Source: Dactylonectria macrodidyma (lineage: Eukaryota > Ascomycota > Sordariomycetes > Hypocreales > Nectriaceae). From it: DNA of 64,000 nucleotides. The stretch is from NCBI GenBank assembly GCA_020744425.1, contig JAGMUV010000009.1:1302001-1366000 (forward strand). Direction: 5' to 3'. Positions 48,845 through 59,399 of the stretch are shown here, piece after piece. Positions within the stretch are counted from its first letter, which is position 1; every line of letters begins with the position of its first letter. The position numbers and the translations under genes are program-made. The notes beneath the pieces are model-generated. The model was given only the letters and a program-made list of their open reading frames with translations. It was not told where the DNA came from and ran no database searches.

Positions 48845-49383
48845 GAAACGGTTTCTGAACTCTCTTTGAGGCTTGCGGACGTACGCTTTGCTATTCGGTC
48901 CTTCGCCGTCAAGCCATTGGCGTCAACGCCACCGGTGCCACACTTCATTGAGCCGACTCGAAGTGGCCCAGTGGCCACGCTGGTTTTGGATTACAGGTTC
49001 CGACTAGTTTCTAGGCATCGACTCTGACGCGGCCGACTGAACAATATGAGGGCCACTCGCTATTCAGGGTTGCCCGTCCAAACAGACAAGCAAACAAGCA
49101 TGGATCGCTCCCTACGCCAAGAAAGAAGAAACTATTGGTGGCGACCTAACGTGGACCGTGCTATACTGTCGGGCTATCCTGTCGGAAGTCGGGGGCGCCT
49201 TTGTAAAGGCGCATATATGGGACAAAGCTCTCAGCCTCAACTCAACTATAGCGAACCACGATGGCCCTTGTCAGTGGTAGAAGACGGTGGCCACCCCCAG
49301 CGATGGTTATCTATCGCCGATGGCAACATGACACCTACTAGACACATACTCCATTCAAGAAACAAGGAAATCTACAAACAGCA
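48845..49383. other. Intergenic spacer, no gene recognised
   Basis: About 540 bp between two same-strand genes, presumably the 3' UTR of the radical SAM gene and promoter of the next. Short frames only; nothing else seen. Confidence 0.6.
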
Positions 49384-50340
49384 ATGGAGTGTATTTTCCC
49401 AACGCTTCAGCAAATAGTCCAACTTGTACCGATGGACGCAAAACTCACACCACCTCTTGAACAAAGAATGGCCACATATCCCATGTCATTCAATCCTCCG
49501 TCTTCAGAATCTTCTGAAGCCGTCTCGGAGAACACACAATCACCGGATGGCGCTTCTTCGTCCGTCTCCTCAGGCAAGGGACGGAATGGGCGGCGTCCAT
49601 CTGGATCTAGCCGTCGGCGGCATGTCGACACGAGACAAGATCCTTTCAACAACGCCAACCTTGTCTTCTCGCCGCGTTCCTACGAAATTGTGTGCGCAGA
49701 AAGGGCATACCTCACGAGCTCACTTCAGCTGCAGACCGCCAGAGCGGCGGACCTCATGAGGCAATACTCTCTAGCAGAGGCTCGGCATCAGGGTCTCGGG
49801 GCGGGGAAGGCGCGGCGCAGATTGCGGAAGCACCTTCGGGCCCTGCAGCCCAAGATGATCGAGGTGGCCGAGCAGCAAAGGGCCATCTGCAACCGGCTCG
49901 GTGAGCTGTACGTGGAGATCCAGAGCCGCGAGGTTTTGACCTTGTCTGGCTACCAGGGGCCAAGCTTCGTGGATGACCAGGTGCCAGAGTCACCTTCGGC
50001 GCACAGCACTATGTCGTCCTACGGCATGTCTACACCGCAGTCAACACCGTTAAGTCCTACCTCGCCGGTGTTTGTCCCACAAGGCTACCTCAAAGACTTC
50101 CCGTTTCCATCAGATCCTCCACCGAGTCAACAGGAGCCCACGGATTTGGGAGCATCGTTGGAAACGGTGGTCGAAGAGGGCGAGGAAGCTGTGTGCAACC
50201 ATGATTTCAACTCCGAATTAAGCTGCGAGAGTGGCGACGACGATGCGGTTATGGATACGGATGATACGGATTGTGATTCGACGTCGTGGTGTAATCCAGG
50301 CTCTGGGGCGGCTCGATCAAGGCGGCTCAGTCTGCCGTAA
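49384..50340 (+). CDS. Unrecognised fungal protein with central helical segment
   Basis: Single exon, 318 residues, family not recognised. The N-terminal ~75 residues are Ser/Pro-rich with a basic patch (GRRPSGSSRRRH). A central segment (about 90-190) is strongly helical and basic, with YEIVCAERAYLTSSLQLQ, ARRRLRKHLRALQPKMIE and QQRAICNRLGELYVEIQ likely forming coiled-coil or bundle helices. The rest is disordered, Ser/Thr/Pro-rich, then acidic (ESGDDDAVMDTDDTDCD). The ATG at 49384 is first in frame; a second at 49432 would shorten it by 16 residues. The layout resembles many small Pezizomycotina-specific proteins of unknown role. A nuclear or scaffold function would be speculation. Confidence 0.7.
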   Translation: MECIFPTLQQIVQLVPMDAKLTPPLEQRMATYPMSFNPPSSESSEAVSENTQSPDGASSSVSSGKGRNGRRPSGSSRRRHVDTRQDPFNNANLVFSPRSYEIVCAERAYLTSSLQLQTARAADLMRQYSLAEARHQGLGAGKARRRLRKHLRALQPKMIEVAEQQRAICNRLGELYVEIQSREVLTLSGYQGPSFVDDQVPESPSAHSTMSSYGMSTPQSTPLSPTSPVFVPQGYLKDFPFPSDPPPSQQEPTDLGASLETVVEEGEEAVCNHDFNSELSCESGDDDAVMDTDDTDCDSTSWCNPGSGAARSRRLSLP

Positions 50341-50584
50341 ATTCAGACTGCATGGCCGGAGATTTAAAAAGTGATAGTACGGCATATGGGCGGTCTCTTG
50401 CATAATATTCGTAATTTGTAGAGCAAGACGATGATCTGGATCAAAGTCGAGAAATCAATCATTACATCATTATCTCATTATTATCATGGCTACCCCCATG
50501 GCGGTCTTTGGGGGATCCAAGGTGATTTTTATGTATATATATACGCTACATCAGGATTTTGGCTGGTCGTTGCACCGACTCATT

Positions 50585-51364
50585 CTACGCAAACTCTCCA
50601 AACTGGCCATCGTCGAAGCCGAGATCCTTGGCCGATTGTTGCTGCTTCTTGACCGCCTGTGCACTAGGCGGAGGTGGCAATGAGAAGCCGCCGCCGGACG
50701 GACCGGGAGGGGGCGGAGGCAACGCAAACGACTGCAGGTTGGCGGACTCGGAGCCGGAACCGAAGCTGGAGCTTGAGGAGGCGGGCTGGGCCTTGCGGCG
50801 GCCGAACTTGGAGCCGCCGAAGCTGACGGTGATGGTCTCGCCGTCCTTGAGGCTGTAGTCGCGCTTCTCTTCCTGCTCCTTGGCGACGTCGGGCTTGCTC
50901 TGCTGGCCCTCCCAGCCGAGGGCCTTGCGGGCCTCTTGCAGGGCAATGGACAAGTCGAAGGCCTCGCTGCGCTCCTCGAAGCCGATGCCTAGGATGGCGC
51001 GACGGCCCTGGGGATCGCGCACTGTGAGGGCGAAGAAACGGCTGCTGTCCAGAACGGGCTCGATGACGGCGGCGGAGGTGTAGGGCGCGGCGGCGAACAG
51101 CTGGCCGTTGGACGAATCCTCGAGGACGGCGTCGACCTTGAGCTTGTTGTCGGCGCTGGGCGACTCGTAGGCCGTCTCAACGAGGCGCATGCGGGCCGTA
51201 AAGATGTGCCGCTTGGGGTCTGCGGTCCACCCGGCGGCGTTGTGGCCCTTGGTGGACGTCAGAGGGGGGATGTTGTAGACGTGGACGGCGTTGGCGACGA
51301 AGAGGACGCGCTGGATGGCATCGTTGGGCAAGGCATTGCCTGTGGCTGGGTCGAGGAGCTCCAT
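50585..51364 (-). CDS. NECAP-like adaptin-ear-binding endocytic protein
   Basis: Single exon, 259 residues. Member of the NECAP/DUF1681 family, which bind clathrin adaptor AP-2 and accessory factors and regulate coated-vesicle formation. The PH-like (PHear) domain covers about residues 12-165: RVLFVANAVHVYNIPPL, a GWTADPKRHIFTARMRL strand pair and RRAILGIGFEERSEAFDL, followed by the long helix IALQEARKAL. The tail has charged linker sequence (EEKRDYSLKDGETITVSF) with FGGSKFGRRK and Pro-rich runs (ALPPPPPGPSGGG), ending DDGQFGEFA. The Phe/acidic end is the expected adaptor-binding peptide type, though the animal WxxF form is not seen. Length matches family members. The neighbours are unrelated. 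Confidence 0.92.
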   Translation of the reverse strand: MELLDPATGNALPNDAIQRVLFVANAVHVYNIPPLTSTKGHNAAGWTADPKRHIFTARMRLVETAYESPSADNKLKVDAVLEDSSNGQLFAAAPYTSAAVIEPVLDSSRFFALTVRDPQGRRAILGIGFEERSEAFDLSIALQEARKALGWEGQQSKPDVAKEQEEKRDYSLKDGETITVSFGGSKFGRRKAQPASSSSSFGSGSESANLQSFALPPPPPGPSGGGFSLPPPPSAQAVKKQQQSAKDLGFDDGQFGEFA

Positions 51365-51653
51365 TGGTGGAGAGAGGGGGGGAGAGAACGGATGTAGCGC
51401 GACTGATTCGATCTAGAGTTGTGTTGATCGAGGCGATTTCAATCGAAGAGTGAGGCTGGGTTCAAGTACCAAAGACGGGATGTAGATGTATGAGCGTGGT
51501 GTTGGTGGTGATGACAAGAATGAAGGTAGGCATTGGAATGGACCGCTGGCCTTTGGTGGGGTGGAGGGGTAGGCAGAAGGGAAGGGACGTTTGGAATGGA
51601 CAGATGGAAGGCGGGGCAGACAAGGGTCCAGCTCTAGGGTAGGCTCCAGCGAT

Positions 51654-53413
51654 TCAGCATGTCCACGACTCATGTCTGCACGATTCACCATGATGCAATT
51701 CCACTGGATGAGCCGAATACCTACCTGGCTTGCTTATTACTGAATTCTCTAAAGCCTTTGACACCATATTAACCCCCCCTTTTACCCCTTGCCTCCTTCT
51801 CAGACACACCGCACGGTATAGTTCCCCTCCTCCGTCATATTCCTGGTAGTGCTCCTCCTCTAACACAGCCATTCCTTTCGTGAACACCTTCGCGAAGTCG
51901 AGTCCGAACAACACAAAGGTTCCTACCCTTTCGTACAACCCTCGCGTTTCCTTCCTTGCGATCACCAGTCCTCTTGTTGCCAGGTCGTTATTATTCTGAT
52001 TCTTCGGATGCAACAGCGACATAAGGAACACCGTCTGCTGGCCCGGCATGGCAAAATCCAATCGTGACATGGTGTGGTCTACTTTGGTTTGCGACTCGGG
52101 CAATAGCACGACACCCGCCCTACTTTATGCAGACCGCGTCACGCGAAACTCGTGCTTGCCCCATCGAATATCTGGCGGCTTGCTGATAAACACCTTTTGT
52201 AGAGGGCCAGAGAGCAAGATATGTCCCGCAGTCAATTGCCCAGTCGTGTCCTTGTCCAACGGCGTAGCCGATGCTTCAAGAACTCGTACCGATGGCTGCC
52301 AGTTTTCACTATTTATCCAGGGCGGATACCAGACTGCAGAATCTGTCGATGCCCATGACCAGCTGGGAGCTCGATACGGCTTTGGAGACGTAGGCTTCAG
52401 TATAAAACCCGTTCCCAGAGCAAGAAGTTGAGTAGCTCACCTTTCCAAGACCCGCGAGATACTCATCATCTAGATGATATCTGAATTTCTTTGCGAGCCC
52501 TGAGAGAGCGGGCAGTTTGTCCATGCTGTACGTCAACTTCCCTTTCGTGTACAGTCGGACAAGCCGTTGCCATTGTCTGTATAAGTCGCCTAGAACGAAA
52601 CCAGCTATCATAAATCACATGCCACTGAAGATTCATGAGATTGAAAGAACCTACGAGTAAGGGGTCATCTGGTAACCCCTTAGGCAAAGCGACTATCCGC
52701 TTCAAGTCGTTTTGGCGCGCAGACATTGGCATGTCCCAAGGAAACACCTCGGACCCAATCTTAGCAGAGCACTCCCAGAACAACTGCATGCGGCCGAAAT
52801 ATAGAATCCTAGGAGCTTGCTCCAAGTCAGCTCGTGATACCATCAATTGAGCAGATGGCAAGATGCTGCCCAATACCATAATCTGCTTCTGGAATACCCA
52901 AGCTCGTCGGTGCAATGGCGCGGCATTGACCTGTGCCTCCCACTCGTCCGGAGTGAGGACGAAGCGCTCACCCCCCTGCTCAGTGTTGATATGGCATACA
53001 ACCTGATTTTGATGTCTCTCCATAAGGAGTTTCTCTCGTCCGTCGTGGAGCCCAGTGGCTGCTAAATTGCAGGCGCTGTTTTCGTACACATCGTGCATCT
53101 TCTGACTCTCATGCAACCAGTCCTCAGTCGAGTCTTGCATGATGCAGAGTGAGTCGATCCAAATGTACTTGAATCCCAGCAAAGTCGCTATCCTCAAAGC
53201 GTCTTGAAACAGAGGGGCCAGGCCATCCACGTTCAGTGATGCCTTTGCTTGAGAGTAGTTGCTCTTTGTTAATGTGACGAAGGGAATCTTTCCCCAGGAA
53301 TGGCTCAACGTCAAGTACTCGGTAGCCGGGGGTAAATCTTGACGGTCTCGGATTCTGGCTATGCATTGCGAGTTCTGCATGGTAACCTCGACAAGACTAG
53401 TGGGTAGCTTCAC
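51654..53413 (-). pseudogene. HET-domain (heterokaryon incompatibility) gene, probably decayed
   Basis: HET proteins trigger cell death when incompatible fungal individuals fuse. The frame from 53413 encodes the HET core: LPTSLVEV, EYLTLSHSWG, FKYIWIDSLCIMQDS, DWLHESQKMHDVYENS, RRAWVFQKQ. It is followed by an intron near 52610-52675 and then DKLPALSGLAKKF and DEYLAGL. Defects: no ATG before LPTSLVEV and a stop five codons upstream; after DEYLAGL the conserved continuation WKGELLNFLLWER is one frame off, and YRAPSWSWAS another. A TAA at 52127-52125 interrupts the tail, beyond which the same frame runs 151 codons with tail-like RGLVIARKETRGLYERVG. A 46-bp intron (52440-52395, GTGAGC..AAG) could cure the shifts but loses the LLW motif and leaves the TAA. 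I call a pseudogene. Confidence 0.75.
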
Positions 53414-54210
53414 AGAGACAGTTCTGGTTCATCGCTTGCCTAGGTGCTTTGGGTGGCGCAGCTGTTGGGCCGAAGGGCCCTGATTTGGTCCAGTGTCAGC
53501 CTACCGACTTAATGTTCTGCCTTGTTGGAGGTGGGTGTCTCAGCCTGTGATTTAGATGATGTATGATCAACTCCCTTTGTAAATTTTTGAAATACTTTTC
53601 TATTCTCATGTGGGTGTCGTATCTATTTCGTGCTGAGCGTTGAAACTGCTCACACTTATCAGTGGGCAGAGTGCCACGGTAGACACATGACGGAAAGCTA
53701 AAGCACAATGGCTGTTCAACTTTGTCTTCAATAATCTGAGCGTATAGTATTAGTATGTCATTGCGTAATTAGATAATTCGAGCACATCTATAATAGGTAT
53801 GATATCTTGCTATTTACCTATTCCTGAATCTCAACGAGATAATGAGTTGAAGCGCCGGCAGCAATTGATGTGTGGGTTACAGCGGCTAGCTCCCTATTAT
53901 TCTCAGAGCTAGCCACTGAACCGCTCTTTGTTCTAGCGCCGAACCCCCCTGGGCCGTTAGTGGGGTTTCCCCCTCCCCCTCCCTGCGGCCCCGCTTCAAA
54001 CCGACGACGGATACAGCGTGACCCCGCCATAGAGGTGCATTTTCCATCACCTGAAAGCTAAATTACTGGCTGACTGAGTCACCGACGTCGAAAAATTCCC
54101 CTCCACCAAATCCGAGCCTGTGAATACCATCACCACCACCTACGCAACCACACGCACTTTGAAAACCCGCCCCTATTCTTAGGGAACGACGCTCCTCCCT
54201 GAGATCAGCC
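53414..54210. other. Intergenic region, no gene recognised
   Basis: About 800 bp between the HET relic and the eIF2B alpha start. The left part is A+T-rich (53480-53830). A C-rich run with CCCCCTCCCCCTCC occurs near 53970. The last 200 bp should be the eIF2B alpha promoter and leader. Confidence 0.55.
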
Positions 54211-55414
54211 ATGGCCACTGTCTCTCCAACGCGTTAGCAATCCCTCCTTCCCCAATGCCTCTTTTGCAATCCGGGACCGGAACTGACATGGCTTTTTGTT
54301 ACAGCTGCTGTTGCTCCTGCGGCTGAGCACCAACAACAGCCTGCCCCGTCTCAGCCCGCCAACTCTGACTTCGAGTCCGTCTTGTCCTCTAGAATCTCCC
54401 ACCTTCGACCGTCTCTAACGTCCATCCCAGCATCGTTGCCACATACCGCAGCCTCCTCGCCGACGACCCGCACCTCACCAAGCCCGTCGCGGCCATCGAG
54501 TCCCTCATCGCCCTCCTCGGTTCCACGCCTTCCACGACTGTCTTCGAGACCCTCGATACCGTAAAGGCGCAGTCCGACTGCCTCAAGGCCTCGGTCGCGA
54601 ACCCCGTACCCCTCTCCGCCGGAACCGACCTCTTCCTGCAGTACCTGGTCTCCTCGCTCCGCCAGCAGGACGGCAGCTTCGACGCCGTCCGCCAGCACCT
54701 CCTCGCCAACGGCCGCCTCTTCGCCGCCCGCGCCAACGCCGCCCGCCATGGCATTGCCGACGCTGGCTGGCGCTTCATTCAAGAAGGCCAGTGCATCCTG
54801 ACCCATGGCGCCTCCCGCTCCGTCATCGGTATCCTCGAGCGAGCTGTCCAAAACATTGGTGCCGCCAAGTTCAAGGTCATCTACGTCCGAGAGGAGACCC
54901 GCGTCGAGGAGAGCGACCGAGTCGTCCGTGAGCTCCGCGAAAAGGGAATCCCCGTCGCCGAGATCTCTGAGGCATCCGTCGCCTACGTCATGGGCCTTTT
55001 GCGCCAGGTCAACGTGGTCATTGTCGGTGCCGAGGCCGTCACCTCTAACGGTGGTATTATCTCCCGCATGGGCACCCTGCAGATTGCAAAGTTGGCCTCC
55101 GAGGCCCATCTTCCATTCTACGTTGCCGTCGAAACCCACAAGTTCGCCCGCAAGTTTGTCATGGACCAGCGAGACATTGGCTTTAAGCAAGACATTCTCG
55201 ACTTCTCCGTTGATTCTAAGAGCCAACAACCCCTTGACGCCGTTGACTTTACTGTACGTCTTCCTCTTCATCCTTCGCACCCAAATGGGAAATACCTTCT
55301 AACCGCTCGCAGCCTCCCGAATACATCTCCAAGCTCATCACCGAGAACGGCATCAAGCTACCAGGATATGTCTTCGAACAGCTCCTTGACATCTACGGTA
55401 GTCTGAACGGCTGA
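54211..55414 (+). CDS. gcn3: Translation initiation factor eIF2B subunit alpha
   Basis: Regulatory alpha subunit of the eIF2B decamer, the GDP-GTP exchange factor for eIF2; it senses phosphorylated eIF2 alpha in the amino-acid starvation response. Four exons: 54211-54232, 54305-54374, 54431-55253 and 55313-55414, with introns of 72, 56 and 59 bp; phases close to 338 residues, close to the family length. The second intron, with CTAAC branch site, is needed to form SDFDIVATYRSLLADDP, the conserved start of the fold. Residues about 1-30 are a short Ala/Pro/Gln-rich leader. The Rossmann-like domain is clear: QEGQCILTHGASRSVI, KVIYVREETR, VNVVIVGAEAVTSNGGII, MGTLQIAKLA, FYVAVETHKFARKF. It ends PPEYISKLITENG..LLDIYGSLNG. 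Strong assignment; the 22-nt first exon is less certain. Confidence 0.93.
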
Positions 55415-56061
55415 GCTACCCATGCCCTACATCACAGCGCCGCGCCCACCTGCAAACTCGAGGGTCCCCGAAATTCGACTTACGAGAACCCTTGAGCCTT
55501 CCAGGATGGTTTTATCACGGCCTATGACTCCGTTTTCCTCTCGCCTAGTATATACCCCGGAATCTCATCACATTGAAGATACTATGCTGCCACGGCGACA
55601 AGAAAGAGCCCTAGGTCATCACTATGCGGAAAGTCTGGAGAAGCCGCAATAACAAGCCGTAAACTAAGTTTGAAGAGGAACTAAGAATGATGATTGAATA
55701 ATGCGGTATGAGAAAGCATTCTACGGAAGACATGGTATGGCCTTATCATCACATGCGCCACGTCTAGGCTACAGGCGACATGAGCCACGGACGGATAGTT
55801 TACGGATGTGTGAAAAATATAGAGAAGGGATAGATTTCAATTAAAGGAATGTGATTCTTCAAATTGGCCAAATTCGTCAACCTCCCCAAGCTGGAGTTCG
55901 TTTCTCTCAACCGGACGTGATCGCCCCGGCCCCCTACCTTCGCGTTGCAGTCTTCATTCATTAATTTTTTTTTGGCGAAGATTGCCTCACAGCCCGTGTC
56001 AAATACCATGCTTTTGTGGCCCGAATGAAACCCAAGAGTCGTAACCAAGGAAAAAAGACAC
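55415..56061. other. Convergent 3' intergenic region
   Basis: About 650 bp between the ends of eIF2B alpha and egt1. It holds the two 3' UTRs, with an A/T-rich stretch near 55800-55980. No gene seen. Confidence 0.6.
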
Positions 56062-59000
56062 TTAAGCATCTCTCACCAACCGAGCCCCAGTCCACGCATA
56101 AGGATAATTACGCTGATACCAGTTTACAAAGCTCTTGCGGCCAGCGATACGAGGATGCGTTGCCCATGAACCCCCAAGCACGACGTTGTGCTTGCCGTCG
56201 AAGAAGTCTGCCGTGTACGCTGGGTACAATCCTATGGGCTCGAATCCTTCATGCCGAGACAGTGGCGAACTCGTCCACTCCCATACGCCACCCATCTCGG
56301 CTTGTCCCGCGAGTTTGTTCCCGCGGGACGTCACTGACACGGGATGCCAGTGACGGAAGCCGACATTGGCGCCGGCGAGGTCGAGGAACAGGTCGGATGA
56401 GCTGCTCTCGACCGTGTCAACGGCCTGGGATGGCGGGGTCTCTTCCACTCCGTCATTGACAAGGTGACTGTTTAGACTTGTTAACTCTCATCCTTCGAGA
56501 ATAGACACACGGGTTACGCATACCCGTTGACTGCAGGAACGGTCTTTCCTAGCGTGCGCTCTGCCTCCGCTCTTTTCTGTTTGTTGACATAGGCGTAGAT
56601 GCTCTTAGCTTCTTCGAAGCTTGGGATTCTTCCACCCATCCAAGATGCACAGCGTTCCAGCTCGTCGTATGAGGCGAAGACAGGCCAGTCAAGGGCTAAC
56701 TTGAGAGGCACGAGACCATACACGGTCCGCACAGACTTGCCACGCAGGAATGAGTCAGGGACTTCTCTTGTGGCATGCCCGTTTCCATTGAGATGGCCAT
56801 TTCCGTTTTTGTAGCCATTCTTGTGGCCGTTGACGTTGCCGTTCCCATTTGATGTACTTGATGGCGCCGATGCCCAGGAAGCGGGGATTTGACCAGAATG
56901 GGAGTGGTAAAGGTATTGAGCGTACTGGACTAGTCAGGAAAAGAACCAAATGATCGACGTGCTGTACATACCTCTTCATTGGTGATTGGACGCCCTTGGG
57001 CCTGGAAAGCAGGCACCTTTGCCTGTCGGGCAGGTTTCTCATTGTCCCTAGATGTGGTTTAGTAAATTCCATCTTCTGCATTCGACGACAAGCATCGGAC
57101 ATACCACCCAAAATGGCAAGTTGGGTCGGTCCCGTCTTCAGGATCATCCATCCCCAATGTGATGGTTTGCTCCGGGACATCAAACCACTCATTGGGAACC
57201 TTTGCACTGTACGCCTGCTTCGCCAGCTTCTCGAAGTCGGGGCGCACGGTATGGGGTGGTGGGAGCGTCTTGTCGCTCTGGAGCATCATGTACAGGAGGG
57301 TCTCGATGTGCATCAGCTCGTGTTCAAACCCAACCCAGATTCCTCGCGCAACGCTCCGGGGGATTTGATCCGCACCACCCTGATATAGGTCTCGGAGCCT
57401 GGAGCGGACTTTGCCCTGGTACGTTGCAATGGCCTCGACCGACGGCCACTCTTCAGGAATTTCAGAGTGCGCATGGCACTGCTCTGGATTGTCGACATCA
57501 GGGTCGATTCCGCGCTCAAAGATGGACCAGTAATATGCGGGACTGGTGGCCGGCTTTCGGGTCGTCTTAGTCAACTGGATATCCAAAAATGTCGGGATAT
57601 GGCCTAGGTAAAAGATGCAGGCATTTCGAAGCTTGATTGGCTTCTCCCAAAGCTCTTCTTTCGGGATCATCCCCTTGGTCACCACGTCCCAGGCCATCCA
57701 CAACGCCTCCCACTCTTGGATGGGCGGTAAGGCCCCAGCTGCGTACAGCGATGGGATCAAGCTGAAAGGAATACTTGATTTCTGCAACATGTGAAGCCCT
57801 GCAAGTCCGACTGGTTAGCCTCTTCTCATGGTCTCGGCCTGTTCATGGTTACACAGCCCCCACGTCACCGACTCCATATCGGTCTCCCTGAGCACACACG
57901 GAGCTGCATTGGGAAATGCCCATATGCATATGCACCTCTCAGCCCAACGGTCTGCACAGATCGTCAAGGATCGCGGGGTAAACCAGGTTGTGTCCAATCC
58001 CATTTACAGAAATGGCATGTTCGGGCTGGATACATGGTCACGTTGAAGGTCTGACTTACCATACTCGTCTCCCCGAGTCCAACGCCCCATCTCGGTGAAG
58101 CCGGCAGCGGCCCAAAGCTTCTCGGTTTCCGCCTGACTATATTTCAGGCTCTGCTCGATCTGGATCCGCTCGTGGGGCATTATTGTTGACCCCAGAACCT
58201 CTGTGCTGCGAATAGGAGAGACAAACGCTTGGTGACGTCCTCCTTCTGTGTCGTATACGTACTCGCCGATTACGCTCCAATTTTCCAAATCGAATGCTTC
58301 CTCGCCTAAGAGATTGTTCGCATGAGAGAGGCCGTTGAGAACAAATCTGCAGGATTTATGAGCCATCGGAAAAAAGACCCAGCGTGGCATTGACTTACTG
58401 GTGGGTAAGACCCTGCTCGTCTATGCCGGAAGAAAAGAAGGCTTCAGCATCGCATCCTGTTGGCATTGGTATTACAATTACTCACCATTGTACGCATGAC
58501 TACTCAATTGTTAGATGTGTTACCAACAGAGAGGGGTTGACCACGTACTAGACCTTGGCTGGATCGCTACACGAATCAACGCCGACGAGCAAGGTATCTG
58601 ATGGCCGGAGTACATCTGCGAAGCCCCTTAGGAAGTCCGAGGCGTCATCACGAGAGAAATTGCCTAAAGCGACATTGATTTAGTACGATTTTTGGCGTCC
58701 AGGGTCTCGGAACATACCGATACTTGAGCCCAAATGAAGAATGCACTTTGACCGCCCAGCAATGGCAGGCTGTTTCAGCCACTCCCTTCCGTCATTGTAG
58801 GTACCCAGGAGGCCGTGGCACGAGACGTATTTGTATTCAGGAACTTGGGCCAAGGTGCGTTCCAGCTCTTTACGGGACAAATCCAATGCAAAGTACTGAA
58901 TGGGTTTTGCGAGGTCCTCAAATGCCTGCAGTAGTAGGCATACCTTTCGAAGGTTTCTACAATCATCTGTCAGAATCAATTGGCATCTTCTGAAGGATCA

Positions 59001-59399
59001 ACCAACCCGCTGCCCAGTTCGATGAGCATTGATCCTTCTGGAACTCGCCTCGCGAGTTCCGCAGATGACTTCTTGAGGACCTCAATCTCATAATTGGTCA
59101 GGTAGTACTCGTCCAAGTAGGTTATCTATAGAAAAATGAGCCATGGCGCGGAGTGGATGGAGTGTGGATTGGTGTACCTCCTCGAACAACTGTAAGCCTT
59201 TCTCGTTGTACAAGAGTAGAGTGGGGAGCGTCCGGGGGCCCTCATCTGGGTTGAAGCTGGAAATGATATCTTCTTTCAAGTTGAACTCGACATGTTCACT
59301 GCGGATGTCAATGATTTCAGGTGAGCTAGGGGATGGCTTGGCATTGACCAGAGATTTGGCCTGGACACGGACGGCATGCGCCGAGGTGACAGATGGCAT
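56062..59399 (-). CDS. egt1: Ergothioneine biosynthesis protein Egt1 (EgtD-EgtB fusion)
   Basis: Bifunctional enzyme: an EgtD-like domain trimethylates histidine to hercynine, and an EgtB-like iron enzyme joins hercynine to cysteine with oxygen, giving the sulphoxide precursor of the antioxidant ergothioneine. Eleven exons: 59399-59178, 59125-59007, 58956-58718, 58663-58549, 58499-58486, 58420-58399, 58346-58060, 57798-57105, 57047-56972, 56924-56524, 56467-56062. Every phase closes, giving 864 residues. The SAM motif IELGSGNLRKV lies near residue 110 and ILHLGSSIGNF follows. The DinB-like domain has the iron triad HELMHIE, and the FGE-type domain has GGVWEWTSSPL and GGSWATHPRIAGR. A Gly/Asn/His low-complexity linker (about 615-645) interrupts the FGE part. 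Exons of 14 and 22 nt are notable. Confidence 0.95.
58399..58499 (-). other. Micro-exons 5 (14 nt) and 6 (22 nt) of egt1
   Basis: Exon 5 (58499-58486) and exon 6 (58420-58399) lie between introns of 49, 65 and 52 bp with GTACGT, GTGAGT and GTAAGT donors. Together they supply YHAYNDEQGLTHQ, a conserved part of the methyltransferase domain, so both are needed. Confidence 0.85.

Noticed and set aside
52395..52440. 46-bp intron that restores the HET frame
   Set aside because: Splice sites are acceptable and the frame fits, but it removes a conserved HET motif readable one frame off and does not remove the later TAA. Kept only as an alternative.
54351..55280. 309-codon open frame on the minus strand
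   Set aside because: Antisense shadow of the main eIF2B alpha exon; the Asp/Gly-rich translation is the usual mirror of GC-rich coding sequence.
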